From Marinibacterium sp050389775 (GTDB taxonomy: Bacteria; Pseudomonadota; Alphaproteobacteria; Rhodobacterales; Rhodobacteraceae), in the NCBI RefSeq assembly GCF_050389775.1, contig NZ_CP177151.1, positions 40,822 through 104,821 on the forward strand: a DNA stretch of 64,000 bases. Reading direction: 5' to 3'. The notes below the pieces were generated by a model. The model saw only the letters and a list, made by a program, of their open reading frames with translations. It was not told the origin of the DNA and searched no databases. A program made the position numbers and the translations under genes. Below are positions 55,591 to 63,225 of this stretch, piece by piece (position 1 is the stretch's first letter; each line of letters starts with the position of its first letter).

Positions 55591-56964
55591 ATGACGCCCC
55601 CGCCAGGTCTGGAAACGACCCGCCTCAGGGACATCTCCGGCTGGGGCCGGTTCCCCCGCCGCATGGGCCGCGTGGCCGCCCCGCGCGACGCCGAGGCCGT
55701 CCGGCGCATCGCCGCGCAGGGCATCGGCACCGGCGGCGGGCTGATCGCCCGGGGCAGCGGCCGGGCCTATGGCGATGCGGCCATGGGCACCGCGCTGACC
55801 CTCGACATGACCCGCATGAACCGCCTGCTGGCCTTTGATCCGGCCACCGGCCAGCTGCAGGCCGAAGCCGGCGTCACGCTGGACGACATCATCACGGCCT
55901 TCCTGCCCCGTGGCTGGTTTCCCATGGTCACCCCGGGGACCAAGTTCGTGACCCTCGGCGGGGCCATCGCCGCCGACGTGCATGGCAAGAACCACCATTG
56001 CGAAGGCTCCTTTGCCGCCTGTGTCGACTGGATCGACATCCTGCGCCCCGATGGCCGGACCGTCCGCGCCAGCCGCTCCGCCGATGCCGAGCTGTTCGAA
56101 TGGACCCTGGGCGGCATGGGCCTGACCGGCGTCATCCTGCGCGCGGCGATCCGCCTGCGCCCGGTGCAAAGCGCCTGGATCCGCCAGGACACCGTCGTGG
56201 CCCCCAACCTGGCCGCCGCCATGTCCGCCTTTGACGCCGCCGGCGAGGCCACCTATTCCGTCGCCTGGATCGATTGCCTGGCCTCGGGCGATGCGCTGGG
56301 GCGCTCGCTGCTGATGCTGGGCGAACATGCCACGGCCGACGACCTGCCCGACGACCGCCGCGACCAGCCCTTTGCCACGCCGGCCAAGGGCCGCAAGTCC
56401 GTGCCCTTCGATTTCCCGGCCCTCGCCCTGAACCGCTTTACCGTCAAGGCCTTCAACGCGCTCTACTGGCGCAAGGGCGCCCGCGCCCCGGGCCGGACGC
56501 TGATCGACTGGGACAGCTATTTCTACCCGCTCGACGCCATTCTCGGGTGGAACCGCATCTACGGCCGGCGCGGCTTTGTCCAGTTTCAATGCGCCCTGCC
56601 CCTGGCCACCGCCCATGACGGGCTGACCGCCCTTCTGCGCGAAACCGCGCGCACCGGCCAGGGGTCGTTCCTGGCCGTGCTCAAGCGGTTCGGCGCCCAG
56701 GACAGCCGGTTTTCCTTTCCGATGGACGGCTACACCCTGGCGCTGGATTTCCCGGCCACGCCCACCGCCCTGGCCCTGCTCGACCGGCTCGACGCCATCA
56801 CCCTGGCCCATGGCGGCCGGTTCTACCTGGCCAAGGACGCCCGGCTGTCGGCCGACATGCTGCACCGGGCCGATCCCCGGGCCGCCGGCTTCCAGGCCAT
56901 GCGGCGCGCCGACGGGCTCGACCGGGCCTTTGCATCCAGCCAATCATCGAGGCTTCTCCTATGA
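55591..56964 (+). CDS. dprE1: Decaprenylphosphoryl-beta-D-ribose 2'-oxidase-like (DprE1)
   Basis: The 457-residue FAD-linked oxidase starts one base after gtrA stops. FAD-binding PCMH domain: 'GLIARGSGRAYGDAAMG', 'VTPGTKFVTLGGAIAADVHGKNHH' with H131 at the place of mycobacterial His132 (the histidine of HGKNHH). C-terminal 'FGAQDSRFSFPMDGYTLALD' and 'FYLAKDAR' give K415, aligning with catalytic Lys418 at the same spacing. Together with DprE2 it converts polyprenylphosphoryl-ribose to -arabinose. At the site of Cys387, the benzothiazinone target in mycobacteria, this protein has A384. Confidence 0.85.
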   Translation: MTPPPGLETTRLRDISGWGRFPRRMGRVAAPRDAEAVRRIAAQGIGTGGGLIARGSGRAYGDAAMGTALTLDMTRMNRLLAFDPATGQLQAEAGVTLDDIITAFLPRGWFPMVTPGTKFVTLGGAIAADVHGKNHHCEGSFAACVDWIDILRPDGRTVRASRSADAELFEWTLGGMGLTGVILRAAIRLRPVQSAWIRQDTVVAPNLAAAMSAFDAAGEATYSVAWIDCLASGDALGRSLLMLGEHATADDLPDDRRDQPFATPAKGRKSVPFDFPALALNRFTVKAFNALYWRKGARAPGRTLIDWDSYFYPLDAILGWNRIYGRRGFVQFQCALPLATAHDGLTALLRETARTGQGSFLAVLKRFGAQDSRFSFPMDGYTLALDFPATPTALALLDRLDAITLAHGGRFYLAKDARLSADMLHRADPRAAGFQAMRRADGLDRAFASSQSSRLLL

Positions 56965-57707
56965 GCGATACCCCCCCTGCCCCGGCGCTGATCCTCGGCG
57001 GCCGGTCCGACATCGGCCTGGCCATCGCCCGGCGCCTGGCCCGGGCCGGATACCCGGTGATCCTGGCCGCCCGGGGGGCCGACAGCCTCGACGCCGAGCG
57101 CACCGACATCGCCCTGCGCCATGGGGTCGATGTGCAGCTGGCCGAGTTCGACGTGCTCGACAGCGCGGCCATGCCCGGCTTTGTCGCCGGGCTCGATCCC
57201 GCGCCGGATGTCGTCGTGTCGGTCGTCGGCACCATGGGCGACCAGCAGCAAAGCGAACAGGACATCGCCGCCGCCGCCCGGGTCATGCGCACCAATTACG
57301 AAGGCCCCGCCCAGGCGCTTGGCCTCTTTGCCCAGCAGATGGCCGCCCGCGGGTCCGGCACGCTGATCGGGGTCAGCTCGGTGGCCGGCGATCGCGGCCG
57401 CGCGTCGAATTACGTCTACGGCTCGGCTAAGGCCGGCTTTACCGCCTTTCTGTCGGGCCTGCGCAACCGGCTGGCCGGCCAGGGCGTGCATGTCATCACC
57501 GTCAAGCCCGGCTTTGTCGCCACCCGCATGACCGAAGACCTCGACCTGCCCGGCCCGCTGACGGCCGCGCCCGACGAGGTGGCCGAGGCCGTCTTTCGCG
57601 CCCTGACCCGCAAGCGCAACGTGATCTACACGCGCCGGATCTGGTGGCTGGTGATGACGATCATCACCGCCATCCCCGAAAACATCTTCAAGAAAACAAG
57701 CCTTTAG
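56961..57707 (+). CDS. dprE2: Decaprenylphosphoryl-2-keto-ribose reductase-like SDR (DprE2)
   Basis: The 248-residue short-chain dehydrogenase has an NAD(P) motif near the start ('ILGGRSDIGLAIARRLA'), 'VSVVGTMGDQQ', and the catalytic 'SSVAGDRGR' serine with Y-x-x-x-K (YGSAK). The C-terminus ends in a hydrophobic, basic stretch (WWLVMTIITAIPENIFKK) as in DprE2. It overlaps dprE1 by four bases. It should reduce the 2'-keto intermediate to complete polyprenylphosphoryl-arabinose. It is convergent with the replication initiator gene, 19 bases apart. Confidence 0.85.
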   Translation: MSDTPPAPALILGGRSDIGLAIARRLARAGYPVILAARGADSLDAERTDIALRHGVDVQLAEFDVLDSAAMPGFVAGLDPAPDVVVSVVGTMGDQQQSEQDIAAAARVMRTNYEGPAQALGLFAQQMAARGSGTLIGVSSVAGDRGRASNYVYGSAKAGFTAFLSGLRNRLAGQGVHVITVKPGFVATRMTEDLDLPGPLTAAPDEVAEAVFRALTRKRNVIYTRRIWWLVMTIITAIPENIFKKTSL

Positions 57708-57726
57708 GCCCCCTGCCCCGCCGGGA

Positions 57727-58419
57727 TCACCCGGCGGTGGCGATCTTGATCGCCCGAATGCCCGGATCGACCCGCCGCCAGGCGCCCAGCAATTGCGCGG
57801 TGAAATGGGTGCGTACGTATTCCGCCACGAAGCGCGACGGCGCCATCAGCTCGACCGTCCCGTCGCTCCGCCCCGCCTCGCTGAGCGGCGCGAACCAGAC
57901 CTGCGCCGTGGCCGGGTCCCGCTCGGTCAGGATCTGCAAGACCCGGTGCCAGTCATCCTCGCCCGACACCTCGGTCATCGCCCGTTTGAACGGCACGACC
58001 GTCGGATCGGGCGCCGGCTCCGGCGGGGTCTGACGCGCGTCCAGCCGGTCGGCGAAATCCGGGCCCAGCCTGGCCCACACCTCCCGCGTATCCGTCAGCA
58101 CCTGGTCGAAATCGATGGTATAGACCGTCACCCGGCCCTTCGCCGGCGCCCGCTTGACCAGCACCCAGCCACAGGCCCGCAGCTTGGCCATCTCGCGCTT
58201 GACCGTCCGTTCGTCCACCGACCACAGCCGCGCGATCTCGGCCCGGCCGATCGACAATTCACCGGTCTGCCAATTGTACCGCGTCGTCACCAGCACCATG
58301 ACCCGCAGAACCAGTCGCTGCCGGTGCTTGTCGCCCGACAGCGCATGCGCCCCGAGTGCCGACAGGATATCGTATTTCATGGCCGAGGCATTGCGCCCGG
58401 CCGCCTTTGTCGCCAGCAT
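57727..58419 (-). CDS. Plasmid replication initiator, DnaA-like (winged helix plus DnaA domain I-like)
   Basis: The ATG at 58419 has GGAG six bases upstream, giving 230 residues. The N-terminal part is a winged-helix-like domain (ELSIGRAEIARLWSVDERT, VKREMAKLRACGWVLVK). The C-terminal 65 residues (DDWHRVLQILTERDPATAQV, WFAPLSEAG, LMAPSRFVAEYVRTHF) resemble DnaA domain I, but the AAA+ and DNA-binding domains of DnaA are absent. This matches the 'DnaA-like' replicase class described for Roseobacter plasmids. It is divergent from parAB with the origin-like region between them, the usual arrangement. Confidence 0.8.
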   Translation of the reverse strand: MLATKAAGRNASAMKYDILSALGAHALSGDKHRQRLVLRVMVLVTTRYNWQTGELSIGRAEIARLWSVDERTVKREMAKLRACGWVLVKRAPAKGRVTVYTIDFDQVLTDTREVWARLGPDFADRLDARQTPPEPAPDPTVVPFKRAMTEVSGEDDWHRVLQILTERDPATAQVWFAPLSEAGRSDGTVELMAPSRFVAEYVRTHFTAQLLGAWRRVDPGIRAIKIATAG

Positions 58420-58594
58420 CCTTGGCTCCGCTCGTGATCTTCGGGGAGATCCCCGCCTCGGTGTCCGGTTGTCTTCCGCGTTTGGAACGCTTTTCCGAAC
58501 TTGAGGACAATTAGCGTCCAACTCCCCGATTCTGTCAAGAGCCCCAGGCCCGGGCCGCCTCGGCCCGTGGGATCGCTGCCCTGCCCCTTACCCT

Positions 58595-58707
58595 GAAAAA
58601 TTAAAAAATGGTGAAGATATTGGTGAAGGGGGACATCCAGTTTGTCCCCTCAAGGGGCCCGTGATGTCCCCCCAAGGGCTGGTTTCCGCGCTGCGGGTGT
58701 CCCCCCA
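58595..58707. other. Candidate oriV: AT-rich unwinding segment plus TGTCCCC iterons
   Basis: The AT-rich run at 58595-58626 is followed by TGTCCCC(C) copies at 58643, 58665 and 58699 and one inverted copy at 58628-58635 (GGGGGACA). The direct copies are 22 and 34 bases apart, close to whole helical turns. Together these are the parts of an iteron origin recognised by the adjacent initiator. Confidence 0.5.
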
Positions 58708-58821
58708 AACCTAGCGGTCCCCCGTCTCACCGGCCTTCGTCGCGCCCAGCCTGCGAATCGGCAGGCCCCGGGGCTTTCCCCTTGCTGGCCCGCAGCTTGG
58801 CTGCCGCCCCGTCCGCCCCGG

Positions 58822-58841
58822 GTCTTACCCGCGGGTAAGAC
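58822..58841. other. parS-like palindrome, copy 1
   Basis: A perfect 20-bp palindrome containing the core CTTACCCGCGGGTAAG lies 95 bases upstream of parA. The same core occurs within parA and just after parB, so it is the likely binding site of this ParB. Confidence 0.75.
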
Positions 58842-58936
58842 GCACTTTGCAGCTTATTTCATTTTACACAGAACGCAAATCCGGCGTAAATGCGGAAGCA
58901 GGGCGAAACAACGTCCTCAATATGATGGAGGCAGGC

Positions 58937-60244
58937 ATGTATACCCACGAGGATCTCAGCGCGCTGCAGAACCAGTCGCTGAAGCTTCAGGGCTGGATCC
59001 GGCAGCAGACCTTTTCACCCGAGCTCAAGAAGACCCTGCGGCGCTTCTCGTCCTGGGAAGTGGCCGAACTGATCTTCAAGGTCAACCAGAGCACCTTTCG
59101 CGGCAAGCTGGCGGCCGATCCGTCGTTGCCCGCCGGCGAGGTCGAGCCCGACGGGCGCCAGCGCTGGTTCTCGCTCGAAGAGATCAACGAGCTGCGCCGC
59201 CGGCTCAAGATCAACCGCAAGAGCCTGATGCCCGTGCGCCCCGCCGGCCGCCGTGCCGTGCGCGCGGCCGTTGCCAATTTCAAGGGTGGCGCCGGCAAGT
59301 CGACGGTGGCCCTGCATTTCGCCCATGCCGCCGCGCTTGACGGGTACCGCGTGCTGGTCGTCGATTTCGATCCCCAGGCCACGCTGAGCCATTCCATGGG
59401 CCTGACCGATGTCTCCGAGGAACATACCGTCTGGGGCATCATGGCCCGCGACCTGATCCGCGAGACCGAGCGGATGAACAGCGGGCCGGTCGGCGCGGAA
59501 TCGGGCGCCGCCCTGCCCCGCCGCCACCTGCCCGACGCGATCACCGACCTGGGCCTGGGCGACCTGCGCGTCGCCGATTTCATCAAGCCCACCTCCTGGC
59601 CGACCATCGACGCCATCCCCTCCTGCGCCAACGCCGCCTTCGTCGAATTCGCCTCGGCCCAGTACCGCCACCTCAATCCCGACTGGTCGTTCTTTGCCGC
59701 CGTCTCGCGCTATCTCGACCAGATCCCCGACGAAAGCTACGACCTCATCGTCTTCGACTGTCCGCCGGCCATCGGTTACCAATCGATGAACGCGGTCTTT
59801 GCCGCCGACGTGCTCTATATCCCCTCGGGCCCCGGCTACTGGGAATATGACAGCACGACCTCTTTCATCGGCCAGCTGTCCGAAGCGCTCGAAGACCTGG
59901 CCTACGGGTTCAACGGCACCTTACCCACGGGTAAGATTTCCCTGCCCAAGGCTTTCTACGACGTGCGCTTCCTGCTCACCCGCTACGAGCCGGGCAACGA
60001 TCTGCACCGCGCGATGCTCGAAGCCTTCCGCAAGGTCTTTGGTGATCTGGTGGCCGACAACCCGGTCGAGATGACCCGGGCCGTCGAGCAATCGGGGCGC
60101 TTCCTCAATTCCGTCTACGAGATGGATTACCGCGACATGACGCGCGAAACCTGGCGCCGCGCCCGGTTGACCTTCGACAATGCCTATGACGAATTCCGCG
60201 CCGCGGTGATCGGTGCATGGCAGAAAATGGAGGCCGAGGAATGA
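58937..60244 (+). CDS. parA: Plasmid partition ATPase ParA
   Basis: Start ATG at 58937 with GGAGG five bases upstream; 435 residues. An N-terminal helix-turn-helix-like region (SSWEVAELIFKVNQSTFRG) suggests autoregulation as in type Ia ParA proteins. The deviant Walker A is K116-G-G-A-G-K-S-T123, with Walker A' 'VLVVDFDPQATLS' and the later 'LIVFDCPPAIG'. It works with ParB and parS in plasmid segregation. The stop overlaps parB by four bases (ATGA). A parS-like sequence is embedded near 59920. Confidence 0.9.
   Translation: MYTHEDLSALQNQSLKLQGWIRQQTFSPELKKTLRRFSSWEVAELIFKVNQSTFRGKLAADPSLPAGEVEPDGRQRWFSLEEINELRRRLKINRKSLMPVRPAGRRAVRAAVANFKGGAGKSTVALHFAHAAALDGYRVLVVDFDPQATLSHSMGLTDVSEEHTVWGIMARDLIRETERMNSGPVGAESGAALPRRHLPDAITDLGLGDLRVADFIKPTSWPTIDAIPSCANAAFVEFASAQYRHLNPDWSFFAAVSRYLDQIPDESYDLIVFDCPPAIGYQSMNAVFAADVLYIPSGPGYWEYDSTTSFIGQLSEALEDLAYGFNGTLPTGKISLPKAFYDVRFLLTRYEPGNDLHRAMLEAFRKVFGDLVADNPVEMTRAVEQSGRFLNSVYEMDYRDMTRETWRRARLTFDNAYDEFRAAVIGAWQKMEAEE
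59920..59935. other. parS-like palindrome, copy 2 (inside parA)
   Basis: CTTACCCACGGGTAAG within parA differs from the core by one central base. It is shown because all three 16-bp sites lie in the par region; because it is coding, conservation of the protein may explain part of it. Confidence 0.55.
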
Positions 60245-61332
60245 GCCGCAAACGCAGGATCTTTGACATCGACGTGCCCGACATGGATGGCATTCCCGTG
60301 GGCAAGGTGCCCGATCACGTGGTGCCCTCGCGCCGCGGGCCGATGGCCTCGGCGATCTCGGAAAACGCCAGCTCGCTGCGCGAACGCCAGGCGGTCGAGG
60401 ACAGCATCCGGGCCGAAAACGACCGGCTGGCCACGGAATATGTCGAGCTGAAGCGCGCGGGCATGATCGTCGACCGGGTGGCGCTGGATGACATCGTGAC
60501 GGAACGGCTGGTGCGCGATCGCAAGCCCGGGGCCGATGACGACCTGGCTGAACTGATGGACTCGATCCGCGATATCGGCCTGTCCAACCCGGTGCGCCTG
60601 GAACGGCGGGCCGACGGCCGGTTCGAGCTGGTCCAGGGCATGCGGCGGCTGCTGGCCTATCGCGCGCTCCTTGCCGAAACCGGGTCCGATCTTTACGGCG
60701 CGATCCCGGCCGGTATCGGCGCGCAAGAGGCCGAGGCCCAGGTCAGTTATCGCCGGATGGTCGATGAGAACCTGATCCGCAAGGATATCTCGTTCGCGGA
60801 AATGGCCATGCTGGCGCGGCGCTATGCCGAGGATCCGGCGCATGAATGCCCAGAGGTCTCCGAGGCCGTGGCCGTGCTGTTCAAATCGGCCAGCTATACC
60901 AAGCGCAGCTACATTCGGGCCTTTGCCGAGCTGCTGGCCCGGCTGGACAAGGTGTTGAACTTTCCCGAGGACATTCCGCGCAATGTCGGTGTCGAGCTGA
61001 AGCGCCGGATGGATGGCGATGACGGGCTGGTGGCCCGGGTGTCGGCGGCGCTGCGGGCCGCGCCGGATCGCGACGCGGCACAAGAGGTCGAGATCCTGCG
61101 CGGCTTCCTGGCGGACGCGGGCGCTGCGGCCAAGGCCGAGACGGCGGGCAAACCGGCGCGCACGCGCCAGGCCAAGACGACCTTTCAGGTGCCGGTGGAC
61201 AGCGGCGTGGCGCGGTGCAGCGCCTCGGCCGGACGGCTGGAGCTGCGCCATGACGTGGATTTCTCGTCGGTCGACCGGCGCAGCCTGGAGCGCGCGGTGG
61301 CCGCGTTCTTTGCCGCGCTCGACGAGGAGTGA
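60241..61332 (+). CDS. parB: Plasmid partition protein ParB
   Basis: The 363-residue protein starts four bases before the parA stop. A ParB/RepB nuclease-like domain is present (DLAELMDSIRDIGLSNPVRL, 'ELVQGMRRLLAYRALL', 'YRRMVDENLIRKDISFAEMA'), followed by a helix-turn-helix region. The N-terminus carries a basic start (MSRKRRIFDIDVPDM). It should bind the CTTACCCGCGGGTAAG sites that flank the operon and link the plasmid to ParA. Confidence 0.9.
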   Translation: MSRKRRIFDIDVPDMDGIPVGKVPDHVVPSRRGPMASAISENASSLRERQAVEDSIRAENDRLATEYVELKRAGMIVDRVALDDIVTERLVRDRKPGADDDLAELMDSIRDIGLSNPVRLERRADGRFELVQGMRRLLAYRALLAETGSDLYGAIPAGIGAQEAEAQVSYRRMVDENLIRKDISFAEMAMLARRYAEDPAHECPEVSEAVAVLFKSASYTKRSYIRAFAELLARLDKVLNFPEDIPRNVGVELKRRMDGDDGLVARVSAALRAAPDRDAAQEVEILRGFLADAGAAAKAETAGKPARTRQAKTTFQVPVDSGVARCSASAGRLELRHDVDFSSVDRRSLERAVAAFFAALDEE

Positions 61333-61338
61333 CGCGCC

Positions 61339-61360
61339 GACCTTACCCGCGGGTAAGGTC
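61339..61360. other. parS-like palindrome, copy 3
   Basis: A perfect 22-bp palindrome centred on CTTACCCGCGGGTAAG lies six bases after the parB stop. A half-site GGGGTAAG follows at 61372-61379. Confidence 0.75.
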
Positions 61361-61399
61361 GGGGTACGGCGGGGGTAAGCCGCCGGGGCCGCCCGGTTC

Positions 61400-62299
61400 C
61401 TAGAGCCCGGCGGCCCGGGTCAGGTTGTCACGGAACCTGTCGGCCGGGGCGCCGACGGCCGGGCGGTCATCCATCCCGGCCAGGGCGGCCCGCAGGGACT
61501 GGCCCGAGAACAGCGCCAGGCGGGCGGCTTCGGGCAGGTCGGCGCGGATGCCGGATTTCAGGACGCTATGCTTGATCAGCCGGGCGACATGCTTGTCGCT
61601 CTGCCGCGCGTCGAGCACGCGTTTGCCGTCGCGCGTGCTGCGCCGAAAGATCGGGCCGGCGTCGATGCGGGCGAAATGCAGCCATTGGTCCAGCGCGTGG
61701 ACAGGGCAGGTCAGGTCGGTCGAGCCGCGCCCGATGGCAATGTCGCGCGGGCCGTGGCGCGTGGCCAGGGTGACCAGCACGCCGCCGCTGTCGGGCCCGT
61801 CGGGGCCATCGACGAAGCGGGCGGTGTTGGGGCCGGGCGCGGCGGCGCTATGGATGTCCAGGCTGACGATCTCGGACCGGCGCAGGTGGCCGGCAAACCC
61901 CAGCAGCAGGATGGCGCGATCCCGGATGCCGCGCAGGTCGAAGGGCAGGGTAGCGAGCATGGCGCGGATGTCGTCAGCCGTGATCGCAGCCTTGCGGGTC
62001 GGGGCCGGGGCCGGGCGCCGGCGCAGCCCGGCCATGACCTCGGCAATGGGCGGGGCGGCCCGGTCCAGCGCCATGCCCCGCTGGCCATAGTTCCAGGCCA
62101 GCCCGGCCAGCCGCCGTTCGATCGTGCCAAGCGCCAGCGGGCGGGAGCCGTCGGACGGCGCGGCGAGGCCGGCCAGGTAGGCGGCAACGTGATCGGGCGA
62201 GGGCGGCAGCGGCGGCGTGGCGGTCAACCGGCACCAACGCGCGAAATGCGCCCAATCGGCGGCATAGGCCTTGGCGGTATGGGCGGACAGGGCCGTCAC
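61400..62299 (-). CDS. Tyrosine recombinase/integrase, probably inactive
   Basis: The GTG at 62299 (VTALSAHTAKAYAADW) gives 299 residues; the frame stays open to a TTG at 62497, so the start is uncertain. The SAM-like N-domain (TAKAYAADWAHFARWC) and the first arginine box ('GFAGHLRRSEIVSLDI') of phage-type integrases are present. Near the C-terminus the H-x-x-R box reads 'FSGQSLRAAL', with Gln for His. The helix carrying the nucleophilic tyrosine is missing: the chain jumps to 'FRDNLTRAAGL', the usual extreme C-terminus. No tyrosine exists in the last 60 residues. It appears to be a decayed integrase. Confidence 0.75.
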   Translation of the reverse strand: MTALSAHTAKAYAADWAHFARWCRLTATPPLPPSPDHVAAYLAGLAAPSDGSRPLALGTIERRLAGLAWNYGQRGMALDRAAPPIAEVMAGLRRRPAPAPTRKAAITADDIRAMLATLPFDLRGIRDRAILLLGFAGHLRRSEIVSLDIHSAAAPGPNTARFVDGPDGPDSGGVLVTLATRHGPRDIAIGRGSTDLTCPVHALDQWLHFARIDAGPIFRRSTRDGKRVLDARQSDKHVARLIKHSVLKSGIRADLPEAARLALFSGQSLRAALAGMDDRPAVGAPADRFRDNLTRAAGL

Positions 62300-62603
62300 T
62301 GCGGTGATCCGGTCGGTGGACAGGCGGCCATGGCGGGCGTTCCGAAAGCGGGCAGGGTGGGGTGCAGGGTAACGCGGCGGGGTCAGGAAGGCAAGATTAT
62401 TGGACGTTAAGGCGGATCTGCGAGGGCGGCGGTTTTGGGGCCTGTTTGACTGGAAACCGCCGTTGACGGCGGGGGTTGGATGCTTGGCTTTTCGCAATTC
62501 AGGTCGGGCAGGGGGCTGATGGCGTCCGTCCGCAGGCGTATCGCGATGCTCCCTTGGTGCATGAGCGGGGTCTCACCGCGCAGACACGCCTTCGGCGTGC
62601 CAG
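62300..62603. other. Gap between integrase and brnA
   Basis: About 300 bases with no supported gene; the open frame upstream of the chosen integrase start covers part of it. A TTGGACGTTAAGG element at about 62400 resembles AGCGTCCAACTCC at about 58512, upstream of the initiator gene. Confidence 0.3.
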
Positions 62604-62897
62604 TCACTTCCCTTCGAGCATCGCCCGTCGCAGGATCGCGTTCATCCGCGATTGATAACCCTTGCCGCCCGACTTGAGCCAGGCCAGGACATCCGCGTCC
62701 AGCCGAGCCGTGATCTGCTTTTTGACCGGTCGGAAATGGTCCGGCCGGGTCATCTCGGCCAGCTGCGCCTCGGTCAGCTCGGGAATGTCGCTTGTGTCTA
62801 TCTCGGTGTCCGGCATCGCCGCCAGACGCGCGAGATCGGCCTTTTGCGCTTCCGTCAAAGGCGGGAGCGTGGCGGACGCCTGTTCAACCTTCTTCAT
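62604..62897 (-). CDS. brnA: BrnA-type antitoxin
   Basis: The 97-residue protein from the ATG at 62897 ends in the BrnA signature 'KKQITARLDADVLAWLKSGG' and 'KGYQSRMNAILRRAM', a ribbon-helix-helix-like DNA-binding part, preceded by an acidic, Asp/Glu-rich N-terminal region that wraps the toxin. It overlaps the toxin gene by 14 bases in the usual toxin-then-antitoxin order. Confidence 0.9.
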   Translation of the reverse strand: MKKVEQASATLPPLTEAQKADLARLAAMPDTEIDTSDIPELTEAQLAEMTRPDHFRPVKKQITARLDADVLAWLKSGGKGYQSRMNAILRRAMLEGK

Positions 62898-63186
62898 ATC
62901 GCTTCCTTTCCCTTCGTGTCGCGGCCCGGGCCGAGATGATGCGGACCACCTCGACCGGTTCGTCCTGGCCTCCGTCTTCCGTGTAGGTATGCGCCACCAG
63001 AACAATTGCGAGGCCGTCGATTTGCCCGATGGTCTGCCACCGCTGTTCGCCATCCTCGACCCGGTCCTGAACCGATAGGCGCAGCGGGTCGAAGAACACC
63101 CGGGCGGCAAGTTCGAAGCTGAGCCCGTGCTTGCGTTGGTTCGACAGGTTCTTGTCTTCGTCCCAGGTGAAGAGCGGCGCGGTCAT
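62884..63186 (-). CDS. brnT: BrnT-type ribonuclease toxin
   Basis: The 100-residue protein from the ATG at 63186 has the BrnT hallmarks 'FTWDEDKNLSNQRKHGLSFE' and 'RIISARAATRRERKRYEE'. BrnT is a RelE-fold RNase that inhibits translation and is neutralised by BrnA. The pair probably stabilises the plasmid. It is first in the operon. Confidence 0.9.
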   Translation of the reverse strand: MTAPLFTWDEDKNLSNQRKHGLSFELAARVFFDPLRLSVQDRVEDGEQRWQTIGQIDGLAIVLVAHTYTEDGGQDEPVEVVRIISARAATRRERKRYEEG

Positions 63187-63194
63187 GAGGCAAA

Positions 63195-63225
63195 TGTAAC
63201 TACAAAAATGCAATTACACAAGGGT
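63195..63225 (-). promoter_or_regulatory. Probable brnTA promoter/operator
   Basis: On the minus strand TTGTGT, a 17-base spacer and TACATT sit just before the brnT start. Within it TGTAACTACA and TGCAATTACA are related half-sites 14 bases apart, as expected for autoregulation by a BrnT-BrnA complex. Confidence 0.45.

Larger units (their letters stand above)
58420..58936. promoter_or_regulatory. Replication origin and control region
   Basis: This intergenic region between the divergent initiator and parA genes contains an AT-rich stretch at 58595-58626 (GAAAAATTAAAAAATGG and on), four copies of TGTCCCC just beside it, and a parS-like palindrome at 58822-58841. No gene was recognised in it. 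Promoters for both divergent genes must be here. Confidence 0.65.

Noticed and set aside
62300..62497. N-terminal extension of the integrase
   Set aside because: The extra 66 residues are Pro/Arg/Asn-rich and unlike the family; a GTG start at 62299 fits better.
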